From Sanguinoderma infundibulare (taxonomy: Eukaryota; Basidiomycota; Agaricomycetes; Polyporales; Polyporaceae): a DNA stretch of 64,000 nucleotides. Below the pieces are notes generated by a model. It saw only the letters and a list, made by a program, of their open reading frames with translations. It was not told where the DNA came from and did no database searches. The stretch lies in assembly GCA_032821775.1 (NCBI GenBank), contig JAVLRN010000002.1, forward strand, positions 4,402,001-4,466,000, read 5' to 3'. A program made the translations under genes and the position numbers. Below are positions 12,801 to 25,498 of this stretch, one piece after another. The stretch's first letter is position 1; every line of letters starts with the position of its first letter.

Positions 12801-13762
12801 TGGGTAAGCGATACGATCGCGTATGGCAAGTTGGAGACCAGGCTCAAACCATATGCGATGACTTGGCATAGTCAAGCCGTCCGACGCCCATAGTGGCTTG
12901 GTGGATCGATGCTTGCCATCGAAAGCGACCGAGGCTCGAGGCATCGCCACGCGCTCGGCGACGATCGTGGATCACAGTGAGGTCACTGTATGTTTGGAAT
13001 CCATGAAACCGGTTGGTATCGGTAATGGATTGGGAGTATCGCGCTCAGAATGGTCGAGGTCGACGAACTTTCCGTTTGCCAGAAGTATATGCAGACTGGA
13101 TGAAAACTCAGCTGCGTCGACATAAAAACAAAACGATGAGTTGCCGTATGGTTTCCATAACACAAAATCCGGAAGGCTGACGTACCGTCGTCATGTTATC
13201 TAAGTCACCAAGCAGGTCTTGAACAGGTCTTTGTGGACCAGTAAGCGAGGCGAGATGTAGTACTATGTATGGTAGTAAAACAAAGGCAACTGAAAGCCGC
13301 GATAAGGACTGCAGGGGGCTGGCGTGGTTCAAGGACACCACTGTGCGAATCAAGTCCAACAAGACCCAGTCACCGTCGTTTTCCAAGCGTCTACCGGGCT
13401 AGCTTCGGGCCGGCGATTTCTTTGCAGCATCGCCACGACCACTGTGGGTCGCTGTCGACTGGGGACTCGCTTGTTCTCACTCTTGCGATCTTTTACGCAA
13501 CGTATGTCTCAACGAAAAACTGGCAGAAAGTTTGCTATACTAAGCGCAGTATGCAGGAAAGCATTGAAGACAGCCACGACTGAGGTGGACCGATTCGGAT
13601 ACAGGTAGATTCGTGGAGGGTATCGACAGAATACAGCAGAACGGAAATTAGATACTAGGTACGTGCTACTGTAGTGTCATCGCATATCCCTGGAGTTGTT
13701 CGTGTCCGAGAGGAGGCTTGGGAGAGTCCGTCAAAGTGCGCCAGGGTGCGATCCTCCTCCGA
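9898..13762. other. 3.9-kb gap without recognisable gene
   Basis: No known domain was seen. The longest open frame (11157-11774, plus) has a partly protein-like stretch but no recognisable family and no supporting splice signals. A TATA-like sequence on the minus strand near 10433-10442 is too far from the gene at 9897 to be confidently its promoter. I list no gene here. Confidence 0.45.
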
Positions 13763-14564
13763 TCATACAGCCTTCAATGGGGTGGGTCCAAAGCGCGCGA
13801 CGAACCGCACCATGTCCTGAGCATGCTGCACCTCGATGTACCAGAAGTACAGCGGCGCGTGGTGCAGCGAGGAAGGCGGCACAGGATACAAGTCGACGTT
13901 CCTCGGAACGCGAGGCTTGCTCTTGTCGCGTTCCGGATCGTACGAACGGCCCGCCGCCGCCTCACGCGCCGCGCGCAGCCTGGGGTCGCCGGAGGGCAAA
14001 GCGGTGGGCTCGAGCTCGGTGTAGAGCTCCCGCGAGATGCACGCGAGGACGCGGCCGATGCTGATGGTGACGGGCTTGCCCTCCTTCTCGAGCGGTTTGA
14101 TCTCGAGCGACTGGATGCCGAGCGGCGTCTCAAAACAGACTGTGACAGGCTTCGGAAGGAGGAGGTGAGGGAATGCGGGCTCATCGCGGCGGTGGGGAGG
14201 GAGAGTGTCGGGAAATTGGGATGCCCGCACGTCCCAGTCGAAGACGAAGTTGGCCAGGATGGGATGCAGCGCTGGATCCGTCGCGGCATGTGGAACGGCT
14301 TTGGTCGTGCCGGCTTTGATAGACGGATTTGCAGGCTTCATAAAGGAGCTAGCATGCCAAATCAGTATGCATATTTAACGATCGAGACCCACAAGCAGAT
14401 ACCCACTCGGAGACACCGACATCGCCGCGCGTAGAGGACGCCGCTGGAGCGCGCCGGGCATTCAGCTTCGGAGACGAGGGACGCGGGTTTTCCGACCCTC
14501 GAGGCCGTTGGTCTGGCCAGTGCACTTGTTTCTTCTCTCCGTTGCGAGCATATTGAGAGGGCAT
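13763..14564 (-). CDS. DUF6699 domain protein, two exons
   Basis: Exon 1 is 14564-14407 and exon 2 is 14348-13763. The 58-base intron starts GTGGGT, has a CTGAT branch-like site and ends GCTAG; the phase-2 junction keeps the frame and gives about 247 residues. Starting at the internal ATG at 14341 would lose a first exon (MPSQYARNGEKKQVHWPDQ) that carries the basic V-x-W leader also seen in relatives at 31 and 53 kb, so I kept exon 1. The domain shows FVFDWDVRAS, a beta-rich middle, a helix block (TISIGRVLACISRELYTEL) and a C-terminal NVDLYPVPP block with a long PLYFWYIEVQ insertion. The role is unknown. Confidence 0.75.
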
Positions 14565-14652
14565 TGCGTAGGTAGGAAGCTCGATAGGGGTAGACCAGGC
14601 AAGGGGGGAAGTCAGTGGTATGATGAAACGGGGGGGGAGGAGCAGGGAGCGA

Positions 14653-14660
14653 GTTTATAA
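14653..14660 (-). promoter_or_regulatory. TATA-like box
   Basis: The minus strand reads TTATAAAC about 90 bases upstream of the start codon at 14564 of the DUF6699 gene. Position and sequence fit a core promoter element; there is no expression evidence. Confidence 0.45.
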
Positions 14661-16293
14661 GGCTGCCGAATGTCCCTAGGGTACGAGGTTGGCGCTGAGG
14701 GGCAAAGGAACGAAGCCACTGACTAACCATCCAACTACAGCTGCTCCGTCAGTGGCATAACAGAGACCTCACTGGAGCAGACGGGACGCAAACCACTGGT
14801 GTACGGGCGGAGCTCAACCCTAGGACGTCCCGTACAGCCCCAACCGATGCTGCGCCCCTGTCAGAGGGACCGTAAGTACGTGTTTGTCAGGAAAGGAAGG
14901 CCACGAAGGGCAGGACATGCTTCTGCAGAGAATGGTAAGTGAGGCAGCCGATGATCACTACAAGGGACAAACCTTCCAGGAATGGGAGGCCGAGTGGTTT
15001 GGAGTTTGTCGTGTAATTTTTCATTGTACTCGTGCACTACTATTCGAGAAAGTCTATGTTATTAGGTTATGGCACCTCTAAGGAGCATACCACAACTCAC
15101 AGATCGAAAACCAGTCGTGTGGGATAGCTTGCTATGTCCTCGATGACTGGAGATGCCATGCGTCGGTCATCCCATAGCTGTAAGCACATTTGACAACTCC
15201 GTTCCTTGCGATGCAGTGGCAGTGGCGCAGTGGCAAGTTCGGATCCTGGAAAGGAAAACATCAGCACACGGGATGAGATTGACTCAAAGGAAACTTGTCG
15301 CATAGTCATTGGATAGATGTCGACAAATGGGCAAAGAACCAACATCGAGGCCTCGTGCAAGGAAAAGTGGCTAAATGGCCAAATAGCACGGCAGTAGGGT
15401 CGAGGAGCTAGACAGAGGGAGGGTGAACAAATTAAGCAACGCACGGGCGACATTTACACAAGGTTTGATGCGCCAGGCTTGTCGATGGACGGCTTCCAAC
15501 AGCAGCCGCACAGTCACCGGTGCCTCTCTTGGTCTCCTACACCTAACAGCATGCAGACTTCAGTATGTGGTGCACGACGGCGGCGTCTTTGGTGGCAGGC
15601 CCGGATGCCACAGTGCCGGACAGACATAATGTGCTCACCTAATTCGGCGTGCTGCATAGGCTGTGAAAATATGGCATGCCACAATGCTGTCCGTGCGGTT
15701 GGCTTGTCAGGAAGACCGCCTTAGTACTTGGAAGAGAAGGATGTCCTAAGAATGCAAAAGGTGTTACAAATGATACTTACTGTCCCGATGCGCCGGTCAA
15801 AACTGGGAAGGCGGTGTAATGAGGACCAGCGTGCAGCGGGTAGAGGAGTGCTTACCTACCGACGTGGTGTCTTGAGCTGCGCGTTATCACCCATCAAAGG
15901 GTGTTCCGAACAGGTTCGATGCTGGCGGGACGCTTCGGATACGCCAGCAGACCACAGTCCCGCACCAAATTTGAGTTAATCATAATGCCGGTGCGGCAAC
16001 ATGCCTTATACGATTTTACGAAATCTAACGTGGACCACGCTGAAATTTGGATGAGCTAGAAATAGTCGGTTTTTCAACGAGTCAGCGAAACTGGGATCGT
16101 ACACACAATGCACTGCGCATCTAGAACACGGCCTCGAGAGCCTGGACGTATGCGAAGGTCGCCATATGCATGTCATTGGCCACCGGCGGCGCCCAAGACA
16201 CAAACCGCCGCCCATGTGGTTTCTGGGTGTATCCCTGTATCAGCATCGCCAATGGTACCTGTACGCAGAACCGCACGTACCTGAGCCTCGGGA
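14661..16293. other. 1.6-kb gap without recognisable gene
   Basis: Only short frames without similarity to known families were seen on either strand. Confidence 0.5.
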
Positions 16294-18180
16294 TTACGCA
16301 ACGGGGCGTCGAACTGCCCGCTTCCGTTCCGCCTGCAGTGCGTCCAAGCGCCGCAAGAGTTCGTGGGCGTGATTATCCCGCCCCGCATCCCGGACCGAGA
16401 GCCTGTCACGGATTGGCCGCCGTTCGTGCTTCGCAAGGACTCCCCAGCCCTCCAGATCCGGGAAGAGGCGATGCAAAATGGACGCGAGCCGTATAACGTC
16501 GTCGATGACGAGATCGTCGAACGCGTCGCTGCGTGCGAGGACCAGCTGCGTCAGGACTGGCCTAGGAACGGTGGACGAAGGACGCGCCTCCAGAGATTGA
16601 TAAACCGCCTCTGACACGTCCGCAGGATCGAACTTCATGGATTCGAGAGCGCAACATCGTTCCGCAAGTGACACCAGTGCGGATAGCGAGGGGCGGATGA
16701 GGTGGGAATGAAATGCAGGGCGAGGGCTGTCGTTTGGGAGCCATTTCGCAGCATGTTTGATAGACAGCGACACTATGCGGGGCCATGAGCACGCCATTTC
16801 CGCAACGTCGGCATCAGAGAGCGCAAGCGCCCTTCCGTACACCGAGAACGATAGGACCTCGATGGCGGAAAGACACAGGAGGGGACGCGCGACGGCCATG
16901 AACTGGCAGGTTTCCGACTCGCTACTGCTCTCCGCGTCGGTACACTCGAAGGTGATTCTGAGGACCCGTAGCGTGTTCGCAATATTAGGAGAGCAAAGGG
17001 CGCGAAGGCAGACGAGGATGTCGTTGGAGTGGGCGTCCATGAGTCGCATTCCGGCGGAGGTAAGCGCAGGAAGCAATACGTGGGAGAGGAAACTTGTGAC
17101 CAGCGATGGCGAGCTGTCCGTAAAACCGATATTTCGTAGCGCAGGAAATAGCGTGCCTCTTAAGGCAGAGGTAGCCGGATCGGTATCCGATGACGCCTCA
17201 CCACGTAGCACGACGTTGAGGTCCGTCAACCTGGACAACTGGGCCAGTCGTCGCAGGAATTCGAAGTCGACCACCGGTCGAACTGAAAGAGACCTAAGGT
17301 CACGGCATCCGGCGAGGGGGTAGAGGTCGTGAGATTGGAAGAGGAGCTCTATGAGGATGTGCCGCAGGCTGGGGCACGCATCTGTAAAGATCTGCAAGTC
17401 CTCTGGCCTTCCGTCCCTGGAGAAGTACGCTGGGTGAAACTCTGGCTGGGAATCCCTCCACATAGGATGGCACAGCCTCAGGACAGAGAGAGTTTGTGGG
17501 GCAAGCATCCGGGCGAGTTTGGCCAGGAAGCTGTCATCAGGGGACGACCGTTGCCACGAGAGGACTTGGAGATTCGGGAACAGGGGCTGACCGGAGTTCT
17601 GTTCGAAGAGCGTGGCAAAGACAGCCGGCTGGATATTATATGGCGTCCGAATATCCCAATAGGTGTGATACGCGAGCTCGCGCACACGCCCAGCGCATCG
17701 GCGAAAGGCATTCCAATCGTCGTTTGAAGGCTCGCCGTTGAAGTACTGACATGTCGATCAGTTCAAGCCAGATCATACGGTCCATAAGTCAACAACACTC
17801 ACGTATTCGTGAAGATTGTACATGCGCCTCTCCATCCGCCAACGAACGTCCTGAGATTCTTTGTGCGTGAAAGTGGGGAAGAGACGGAGCATTGTGTAGA
17901 GACCGCCACACGGAGCGGACCACAGCTCGCTCAGGGCGGGCTCGGAGAAAGCCTTGCAGGTTAAGGAGAGGTTCGCCAACGTTTTCCTTCTCTGTTGGTC
18001 CGCGGAGTCTATGGCCGACTTTTCGGAGTTGAAGACGTTATCTTCAATCAGGGGATGAGGAGGACCCCAGTATGCGTTCGAACGTCTGTGGTTGAGGTCG
18101 TACGGCCGCTGGACCACAGCGAAATGTCGGATGATCTCGAGGAGTATGTCGTATTGAATGAGGGCAGGGTGTGGTTCCAT
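16294..18180 (-). CDS. F-box-like / leucine-rich protein, two exons
   Basis: Exon 1 is 18180-17803 and exon 2 is 17745-16294. The 57-base intron starts GTGAGT and ends GTCAG at phase 0, giving about 609 residues. The N-terminus has an F-box-like signature (YDILLEIIRHF, then TLANLSLTCKAFSEPALSELW) of the kind that binds Skp1 in SCF ubiquitin ligases. The rest has leucine-rich repeats typical of fungal F-box/LRR proteins (FPNLQVLSW, CPSLRHILIELLF, LPALTSAGMRLM). Such proteins usually choose substrates for ubiquitination; the target here cannot be inferred. The reading frame is intact, unlike the F-box gene at 60 kb. Its 5' end lies about 540 bases from the 3' end of the GH5 gene, on the same strand. 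Confidence 0.85.
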
Positions 18181-18721
18181 GGTTAAAGATCACTGCCAGG
18201 CGTAGAGAGCACGCTCTGAACGGATCGATGGTCGTGGGCGCACCAGATCAAAAGCGAGGAACACGCGTCGATACGCTAACGCCCGAAATTTGACCTGAAC
18301 GCTGATGTGTGAAGGAAGTCAATTCCCTAACTCGAAAAATGTATAGTTACACCTGCCGTGAAGCTGAACAACTTGTGGCAGACCGATTCGCGGAATGCAG
18401 GTTGGATTCATGGGGTTTGGGGCGCACCAAAACGCTCCGTCGTGACGGCACAGGTGATTGGGCAAGAGTACATCTCCCATGAATGAGCACTAGATGAGCA
18501 TTAGATGAGTGTGGCGGGCCGGGCCGTGCATGCAGACAGAGCCCTGCAAGTACCCGACGAAGTTTGGCTCCTCAAGTCGTTGAGGATTCGCTGGCACTGA
18601 TCTTCCCACGCGATTACGACGATCTGTGATAACCCTACACAGCACTTCAAGGGGGAGTTTGTAACTTGGCACATCGACGATCCTACCCATGTCCATCCGG
18701 ACAAGTCATACGAACGAGTCA
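18181..18721. other. intergenic between F-box/LRR and GH5 genes
   Basis: This 541-base spacer carries the F-box gene's upstream region and the 3' flank of the GH5 gene. A short near-tandem ATGAGCA(C/T)TAGATGAG repeat lies at about 18481-18507. No coding exon was seen. Confidence 0.5.
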
Positions 18722-20651
18722 TTAACCCTTCGTCATGTCCTCCGTCGCGGCAGCGTACCCCTGCAAAAAGCCATGTTCTGTCCCGCAAGAAGCATCGACT
18801 GAGTTGAAGTTTCCATCGTCGGACAACCAGACAACTCACCGCACTCCCAGACATTCTGGCTCACAACCTCCCTGTGAAGATGCTCCTCCTTGCGGCGAAT
18901 CATCCACGGCCCCGTGAATCCCACCTCCTCCACGAACGGGCTCTGCAATCTCGCCCACTTGCAGGCAAACAAGTACGCGTCGTCCCAGCCGGTCGCAAAG
19001 CCTTCTTCGAACCTCCAATGCTCGTAATTCCCTGGAAACTGCGACCAATACGCCTTGTGTCTCTCTGCGCGATCACGTCAGCAAGCACAGAAAACCTCCA
19101 CAATAATCTCGCTTCGCACCTAACGCGCCGTCCTTCGCAGCTTGCTTCCTCGCTTCGCGCTCGGGATCCTTGCTGGCGGGCGGTCTCTTGATCCGTCGAA
19201 CAAAGTCAGGGAAGACGCCCGCCTCAACCGCGTCTCGGAACGACCACCCGCTATCCTTGCTGTCCTTCTTGTACGTCCAGAAGAACCAGCCCGCGCAATG
19301 CTGCTCGAAGAGCTGCAGCTGCGCCTCGACGTACGCCCTCTTCTCGTGTAGCTCGTCGCCCGAGCCGCGGAGAGAGCCGGGATTCACCGCCGCAGACCAC
19401 TCGCCGACGACGAGCGCGGAGCCAGAGTTCCTCAGCCGGTTCGAGACGCGCGCGAACATCGACGGGGTGCCGGCACTGGGATCGCGCAGGCGACGCGCGT
19501 GTTCGGAGACAGGAGTATTAATGTCGTCCTGCGTGAAGCAACGGTACAGGTGGTGGTCGAGCACGACAAAGCGCCGCTCCGACGACTTGATGAACTCCGC
19601 GTACTCGTCCGTCATCCAAGAATCGCTGATATAGATCGGGAGGTCGGGGTTGACCTTGCGAACGGTGCATATCGCATTCAAGTACCACTTCTTGAGCGCG
19701 TCGTTGCTGGACCCTGGAGCGGGCTCGTTGAGGAGCTCGACTCCGACGATGTTGGGGAGGCCCCGCTCTCGAGCAAACGCAATGATGTGCCGAGCGAAGA
19801 TCGCGAGGATCTCGATCGCGCGCGACATGCACTTCGCGCTATTGAAGAACTTCGGCTCGAGGGACGTTCCCGAATGCGCGTCAGGGTTTTGCTTCCCCGG
19901 CGCTGCGTGTAGGTCTGAAACCCGTTGCCCTTACGTCAATGCCTTGTAAATGAACAACGGCGACTTGAGGACATACCGAAGAGCACGCCGATCCTGTACT
20001 TATGGGCGGCCACGAGTGCGTTGGTGATCCTGGCCCATGCGCCTCCGAAGACGCCTTCCAGGCCCGCGAAGTCGGTGGACCGGAGCACGGAAGGATCTGC
20101 GCCGCACACATGGTAGTAGCCAATCTACCGGAGATCATCTCAGTAAATGAGCGAGAATCCGGCATGATGTCCAGTTGCCGACATCCCGATGTCTTGCGGA
20201 GAACAACGAAGATCGACGCACCGGTATGCGAACAGTGTTGATACCCCTCTCGGCAAGCCATGCCCAGTCCACGTCGGTGACCCAGGAGTCCCAGTGCCCC
20301 TCGAGGATCTCCTTCGCGTTCGTTCCTTTCGCTACATCCAGGTCGCTCTCCGCTGGTGCCTGCGCGTCTCGGAAAGGGGTCTCCGTGATCCATCGCTCGA
20401 GCACGAACCACGATCCTAACGCGACATGCGAGATGACGCGCGGCTCATTTACATTGGTACGAAGAGCGAGTACGACTTTTCTCACCGAGATTGACGCCCC
20501 TCTGCTTGCGATAGCGATACAAGTCGACTTCGTTCGGAAACTGTTGGCACATCCGTAGCGCGCGTTCCGGGATCATGGATGTGTTGAATGGTCCAAGAGT
20601 GTCCATCAGGCAGGCCTTCGTGGCGGAGTAGACTCTCTGGATGGTGCTCAT
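18722..20651 (-). CDS. GH5 family exo-beta-1,3-glucanase-like protein, six exons
   Basis: Exons are 20651-20486, 20415-20222, 20124-19977, 19914-19120, 19064-18840 and 18777-18722. All five introns (55-97 bases) have GT..AG ends and matching phases, giving about 527 residues. The sequence follows fungal GH5 exo-1,3-glucosidases closely: RGVNLGSWFVLERWI, HWDSW, GINTVRIP then IGYYHVCG, DLHAAPGKQNPDAHSG, VELLNEP (acid/base E233), VVGEWSAAV (nucleophile E341) and HWRFEEGFATGWDDAY near the end. Known relatives cleave glucose from beta-1,3-glucan during wall remodelling. The N-terminus has no obvious signal peptide and matches the DTLGPFNTSMIP leader I recall for an intracellular or unconventionally secreted basidiomycete subgroup. 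The start at 20651 is chosen for that leader; an upstream in-frame ATG exists at 20858. Confidence 0.93.
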
Positions 20652-22012
20652 GATGTAAGGGCGGTCGAGTAACAAGTGTCGTGGTGGAGGCGCAAGGGAA
20701 AGGATGGTCAGTTTCTCCGGGCTCCGCAGCATCCATGAATAACAACCGCGCCACGGAGTGGTGCGCCTGACGTCACTCGCTACTGAGCTCCTGAGGATCT
20801 GGGATTGGGGAGGGGTGAACGTACCGACGGTCCGCATCTCCGCCACGTCAGGGTCCACGTATACTATGATGGGCGCAGGTTCAACATGCGCAGGGCATGA
20901 GGCGGCGAGTACTGATGCCGATCGGAGGGGGAGGGGGCAGATTCGATTGGAGGGTCCGTGTGGGTCCTAGTTGGACATTCATGACTCACAGTGGTTGAGA
21001 TTGTGCTGCCAGGAGAGCCTCCATGACAGAACGATGCAGGCCCGCCTGACCGCCTGAATGGATGGTGTCCATGGGTTCACGGCGCGGTCGTCTGAACTAT
21101 AACGCCCCAATAATCTTATCAGCCCTCATCGAATAACCACAGACCGGCGTGCGATGTTTACTTACCTCGGTGACTGTTCCATTCTCCGTGTTTGATGGCT
21201 ACGCTCCGGCCCCATTAATCGTAGGCGACGCCAGCGTGAATGGCCGGCTCCATCCTTGGAGATCCATTTGCGCCGCGCAATCTTCACCATTACGTGTGTA
21301 GGCCTCGCAAACATCTTCTAGAGGGGCAGCATGGAAGGCGGTCGAGAGATGAAAGAGCCAGAGAGGGAGGATCATCGTGGTCGCATAGAACTAGAAGCCC
21401 TGGCGCCAAAAGCATCCGTCGGCTGGAGCCCCAGACCGCTGCCTGGACTGTGGCCAGCGCCGGGCGACTTTCTCGAGTCCGCCGCGCGACCCCGCAAGAA
21501 GGGGTTTGCAACCTTATGTTCAAGCTCAACCAATGGCACGTCAAGTATTTTTGTTTCCCGCTGTCGATGGCAAGACAGGAAAACTGCGTCATGGCGAGAT
21601 GCACCTTGAATATCGGAGTAGGGTGATTACTGACTAAGTACATGCTTGGGGATCCATGGAGCGTCCGGTGAGTGGTGTACGACTAGGTAGGGTATACCGT
21701 ATACAAAGCTTCCAATACCACTATGAAACACTGGTATGCACGTTGGAACCCGAGAAAGTAGACAACGAAGTGCATGAATGACAGACATGGGAGGGACACT
21801 AGGAGCCAATGTCATACAAAAATACAACGATCAGCCGTGGCTTGTCCGAGAGAGCTATCACAAAGCAAGGTCATAACCTGATAGCGTGGGGCGACGGACT
21901 TATAGTACAGTAGGCAAACAAGGTCAGTACAGCGGCGGAAGCGCAGCGACCTGGAAGTGAAATACAAAAGGATCGGCGAACTGCGAGGACAGCGACGGGA
22001 CTGGTACTCACG
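20652..22012. other. 1.4-kb gap without recognisable gene
   Basis: The stretch contains the GH5 upstream region and the 3' flank of the DUF6699-like gene ending at 22013. Short frames at 21240-21643 lack family resemblance or splice support. Confidence 0.5.
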
Positions 22013-23035
22013 TCAAGCAGAGCCAACGCGAACAAGCATCACGTCGCGCTGCTTGTCCACCTCGCACAGCCCCAGGAAACGCGACTGATCGTCGGAGAAG
22101 AAGTCGACGTTCCTGAACGTGTTCGTTCGACTGTCCTCCGGTCCCAAGGTGCGGTACGACCGTTCCTCGACGGCCCCGTCATACCTGGGATGACCTTCGT
22201 AGAGCTCGCGTTCGTCTGTTGTGCTCCAGACGTGTTTGTCGATCGCGACGAGAACGTCCCCGACGGTCAGCGGGTTCCCGTCCCTGCGACGAACCGGCAG
22301 GATCCACTCCTCGCCGGCAGCCTGGAAGGTCAGCTCGCACTTCTTCCGTCCGGACAGAAATGCGGGCTTGCTGAACCACTCGTGGCGCCCGAGGGACTCG
22401 AGTCTTTGGTCTCGAAGGTCCCATTCGAGCTCGAACTTCTCTTGAAGGTGACGAGACAGATCCGTGCCTGAGCCTGTCTGTCGCGTCGGTGGCTCGGGAG
22501 ACGGGGTGCCCCATGATGACGATGAGCCGACGTGAGGAGAGCCGGGGGGAGAGCTCTGGGGAGAGCCTTGAGAGGGCGTCGGTGGCAGCGACGCGTTCGC
22601 TAGCAAAGGCGCCGAGGGCGTACTCGGGGGCGGCATTCCGTAACCATAGCCCGCGCTACTGCGATCTTCCGCGCCAACTAGGTCGCCCGGAGCGCCATAG
22701 CCCACAGGATACTGGGTGGCACCAAACGCAGCGTACTGAGTGGCACTTCCCGTGAGATACGGGTCGTGGAAGCCCGGGTACACAGATCTCGCTGCCTGAG
22801 CATAATGCCCAGGGGCAGACCCCGTGCCTGGAGCTTGCGTGCCCAGCGATTGCTCAGCGTCGAGAGGGGGGATTACTGGGAGAGTTCGTGGGACGTGTGC
22901 AAGGCGATTCTGGATGACAGTCGGTTGGGGGGTAGGGGGTAGTGAAGCCGGGTCATCCCGGGGGGTAATGGGATGGATGGTATCGACTGGATTAAAGGTG
23001 ACATCATGTCTGGGTCTGCCGGTGCGGGCAGCCAT
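22013..23035 (-). CDS. DUF6699-like protein with long low-complexity N-terminus, single exon
   Basis: This is one uninterrupted frame of 340 residues. The first ~185 residues are proline, serine, glycine and tyrosine-rich, likely disordered, with an MAARTGRPRHDVTF leader similar to the gene at 9.0 kb. The C-terminal ~150 residues have the DUF6699 pattern: FELEWDLRD, a strand block ending EEWILPVRR, the helix block LTVGDVLVAIDKHVW and a final FRNVDFFSDDQSRFLGL block. No enzymatic motif is visible and the role is unknown. I place it with the 9.0-kb gene in a subfamily that differs from the ones at 31, 44 and 53 kb. Confidence 0.78.
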   Translation of the reverse strand: MAARTGRPRHDVTFNPVDTIHPITPRDDPASLPPTPQPTVIQNRLAHVPRTLPVIPPLDAEQSLGTQAPGTGSAPGHYAQAARSVYPGFHDPYLTGSATQYAAFGATQYPVGYGAPGDLVGAEDRSSAGYGYGMPPPSTPSAPLLANASLPPTPSQGSPQSSPPGSPHVGSSSSWGTPSPEPPTRQTGSGTDLSRHLQEKFELEWDLRDQRLESLGRHEWFSKPAFLSGRKKCELTFQAAGEEWILPVRRRDGNPLTVGDVLVAIDKHVWSTTDERELYEGHPRYDGAVEERSYRTLGPEDSRTNTFRNVDFFSDDQSRFLGLCEVDKQRDVMLVRVGSA

Positions 23036-23124
23036 GATTTCTGTGCAGTAGAGAATGGAAGGTTGTCGTGAGAGTCGTTATCGAGGAAGAGGTTAAGGCG
23101 AAGGTGAAGGCGAAGGCTGTCGTG

Positions 23125-23132
23125 ATTATATG
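23125..23132 (-). promoter_or_regulatory. TATA-like box
   Basis: The minus strand reads CATATAAT about 90 bases upstream of the ATG at 23035 of the DUF6699-like gene. Confidence 0.4.
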
Positions 23133-25498
23133 AGGGAAGAGGAACAGGTGCGGCGGGTGCACTGCGCTTTTGTAAGCCGAGGTTGGCGCCGTGAGGACGC
23201 CCCCATTGCGGAACGTTATTCTGGAGATAGCAATTCAGACAATTCAGCATCCACTTTTGCGAATATCGACCCTGAAACACTGGGCGTGACGTGCGCAGCC
23301 CCCAAGGAGAGATCCTAAGCCCGCCAGAAAGCCCCGCGGCGTGGGCCAGAAAAGTCGTCCCAAGAAGGCAACTTGCTCGCTCAGCATCTACTCCGATGAA
23401 TCCAAGAATCCCAAGTGTGTGGATAAACCCGCCACCAGCCCGTGTCAACGACCGCTCGGAGCACATGCACATATCATGACCCCGAATGATGTCGGCGAGG
23501 GCGAACAGCGGGCTAAGCATTGTCAGTCCCAACGAACATGGGAAACCGTAGAAGGGGGAAGCACCAGGAACGACGGGCGAAAGCGCCGTTACGAGCGGCG
23601 CGTGGCTGAGCATATAACGGCAGTGGCATGATGGGCAACCAATCTGGCTTACAATAGGCTTGTAGCCAGGCAGCCAGGGCCGACGTGATGCAGAGAGACG
23701 AACAAACTTCGATTCCCATGCATATACATAGCTAAACTATGGCAGAGCCGCAACGGATACGGGTGCATCGCGAGGCAATGACGCAGCTATGCTGAGCGAA
23801 AAATCCCTTGGAGCTCCGCCTTTTCCAAGGAGATGGTGTGGTTGGGCGCATGCCTCCCGTCAACCACGCTAGCGTAGAAGCACCACAGCATCGACGTGTG
23901 GCAGGTACCAGAGCGCGGACGCGGGCGTGTAAGTTCGGCAAGGAGCGAGGTTTGGCCACTGCAGTGGTGCCAGTATTCCCATCGTGGACGATCACGAGAG
24001 TTTTAATACCACCGTCCAGGTGAAACTCATGAAAGCGGCCTGATATTCGACTTCCACGATCCATAACAAGCATACAACGAGTGACTCACCTCTCCATAGT
24101 CCAAAGACGGCACGGACCCCAAAGATCCGGAAAGAATCCACAGAAGTGTCGTATTCGCCATATGCAAGGATGTCGACATTCCAAACTGGGTTGCAACGGA
24201 GCATGAAGGCGACAGCGACTAAACTGTGAAGGGTCCATTGACGACCGGAAGAACGTGCATGTGCATGATATGTTTCCTACATTTCCCGATGCGAGATGAG
24301 AGATCGGTCACCAACATAGAACGACGGAAGCTTAACTTCGAACATGATGAGATTAACGCGGAGGTGACGCATGCCTGACAAATTTTCGTAAGTCTTCGCA
24401 ACGTGAAGCACGTCAGTCGTCGAAAAAGCCTGATGTAATTGTGCAACGTACGATGTCCAACCTAGGGATGCAACATACTTACAGTTACACGACCTACCAT
24501 CGAGCTCCTGCCGGCGAGACGACCCCGCTACGAGATGGCACAAGACTGGGAGGGAAGACGTCGAGGGAAGAGCGGCTAATGCCAACTTACTTATAGTCCT
24601 GAAGCATTAGCGACATCAACCATCGATCTCACACGTCGCAGCGAGACTTCGCGCCAAGGCCCTGGACAGCGGGCTCCCAGCATTTAGGGTCCCGCATTCG
24701 AAAGCGGAATTGTGTGCCCTGATCCTGAGAGGCAATAGCCTCGAGTCTTCGAGGATCCTATTGAGCGGCAGCGTAACTTGCGCAGTGGCTGTTCCGAGTC
24801 GTCGTAGAAGTACTGTAGTCGCCCATGTTCTAGCCGAGGTCGTACTACGTAATGTGTGCAGCAAGTAGGCATCAGCAACCAACAAAACACCTTCATGTCG
24901 AGCGAGACATTCACCTGAGACGGGGTTTGACTTGGCTAGTGGCAGGCTGAAGGTGAGAGAGAAGGAAGCGGTTGTCGCGTGTCGACGTGGCGACAAGCGC
25001 TCAACCCGCCTTGCCTAGAAAGGAAATGTTCACCACGTGTATACTCACCACCAGGCGCATCACATATGTCATCGTCGCCATGCGGCTAGTCTTTCACTCG
25101 CTCCGCTCTTCCTTGAGCACTCACATAGTTGAAAGTTTTTGCTGGACTATAAATTTCTGAGTGTAAGTGAAAAACACAGATATGCATAGGCGATGCAGTG
25201 ACTAGTGTCTGCCAAACAAGGCTATACCGTGACAATATGTACAGTAGGGTATATCGAGTCCAAACCATCCGCGCATAGAAGGCCGAAGGGGTATCAATAC
25301 ATGCTAGAAGGTATATAGGTGCGTAATCGACCATGTGCAAAAAAGAACTTCGTCCGCAAAGATGACCCAGAGCGTTAGATGTCATATGGGAAGACGCACT
25401 CAGATTGTTGCTGTCCACGGAAAATGTCCAGTCCATAAAGTTCTCCACTAGAGAAAGAGTCGGAAATCCCGCATCAGGAGTTGTCGGCGCCCGTCGCG
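23133..25498. other. 2.4-kb gap without recognisable gene
   Basis: No known protein family was seen on either strand; all frames are short and have no coherent splice partners. Confidence 0.5.

Noticed and set aside
15205..15250. TGGCGCAGTGGC resembling a tRNA A box
   Set aside because: The following TTCGGATCC lies too close to be the B box of a tRNA; no cloverleaf.
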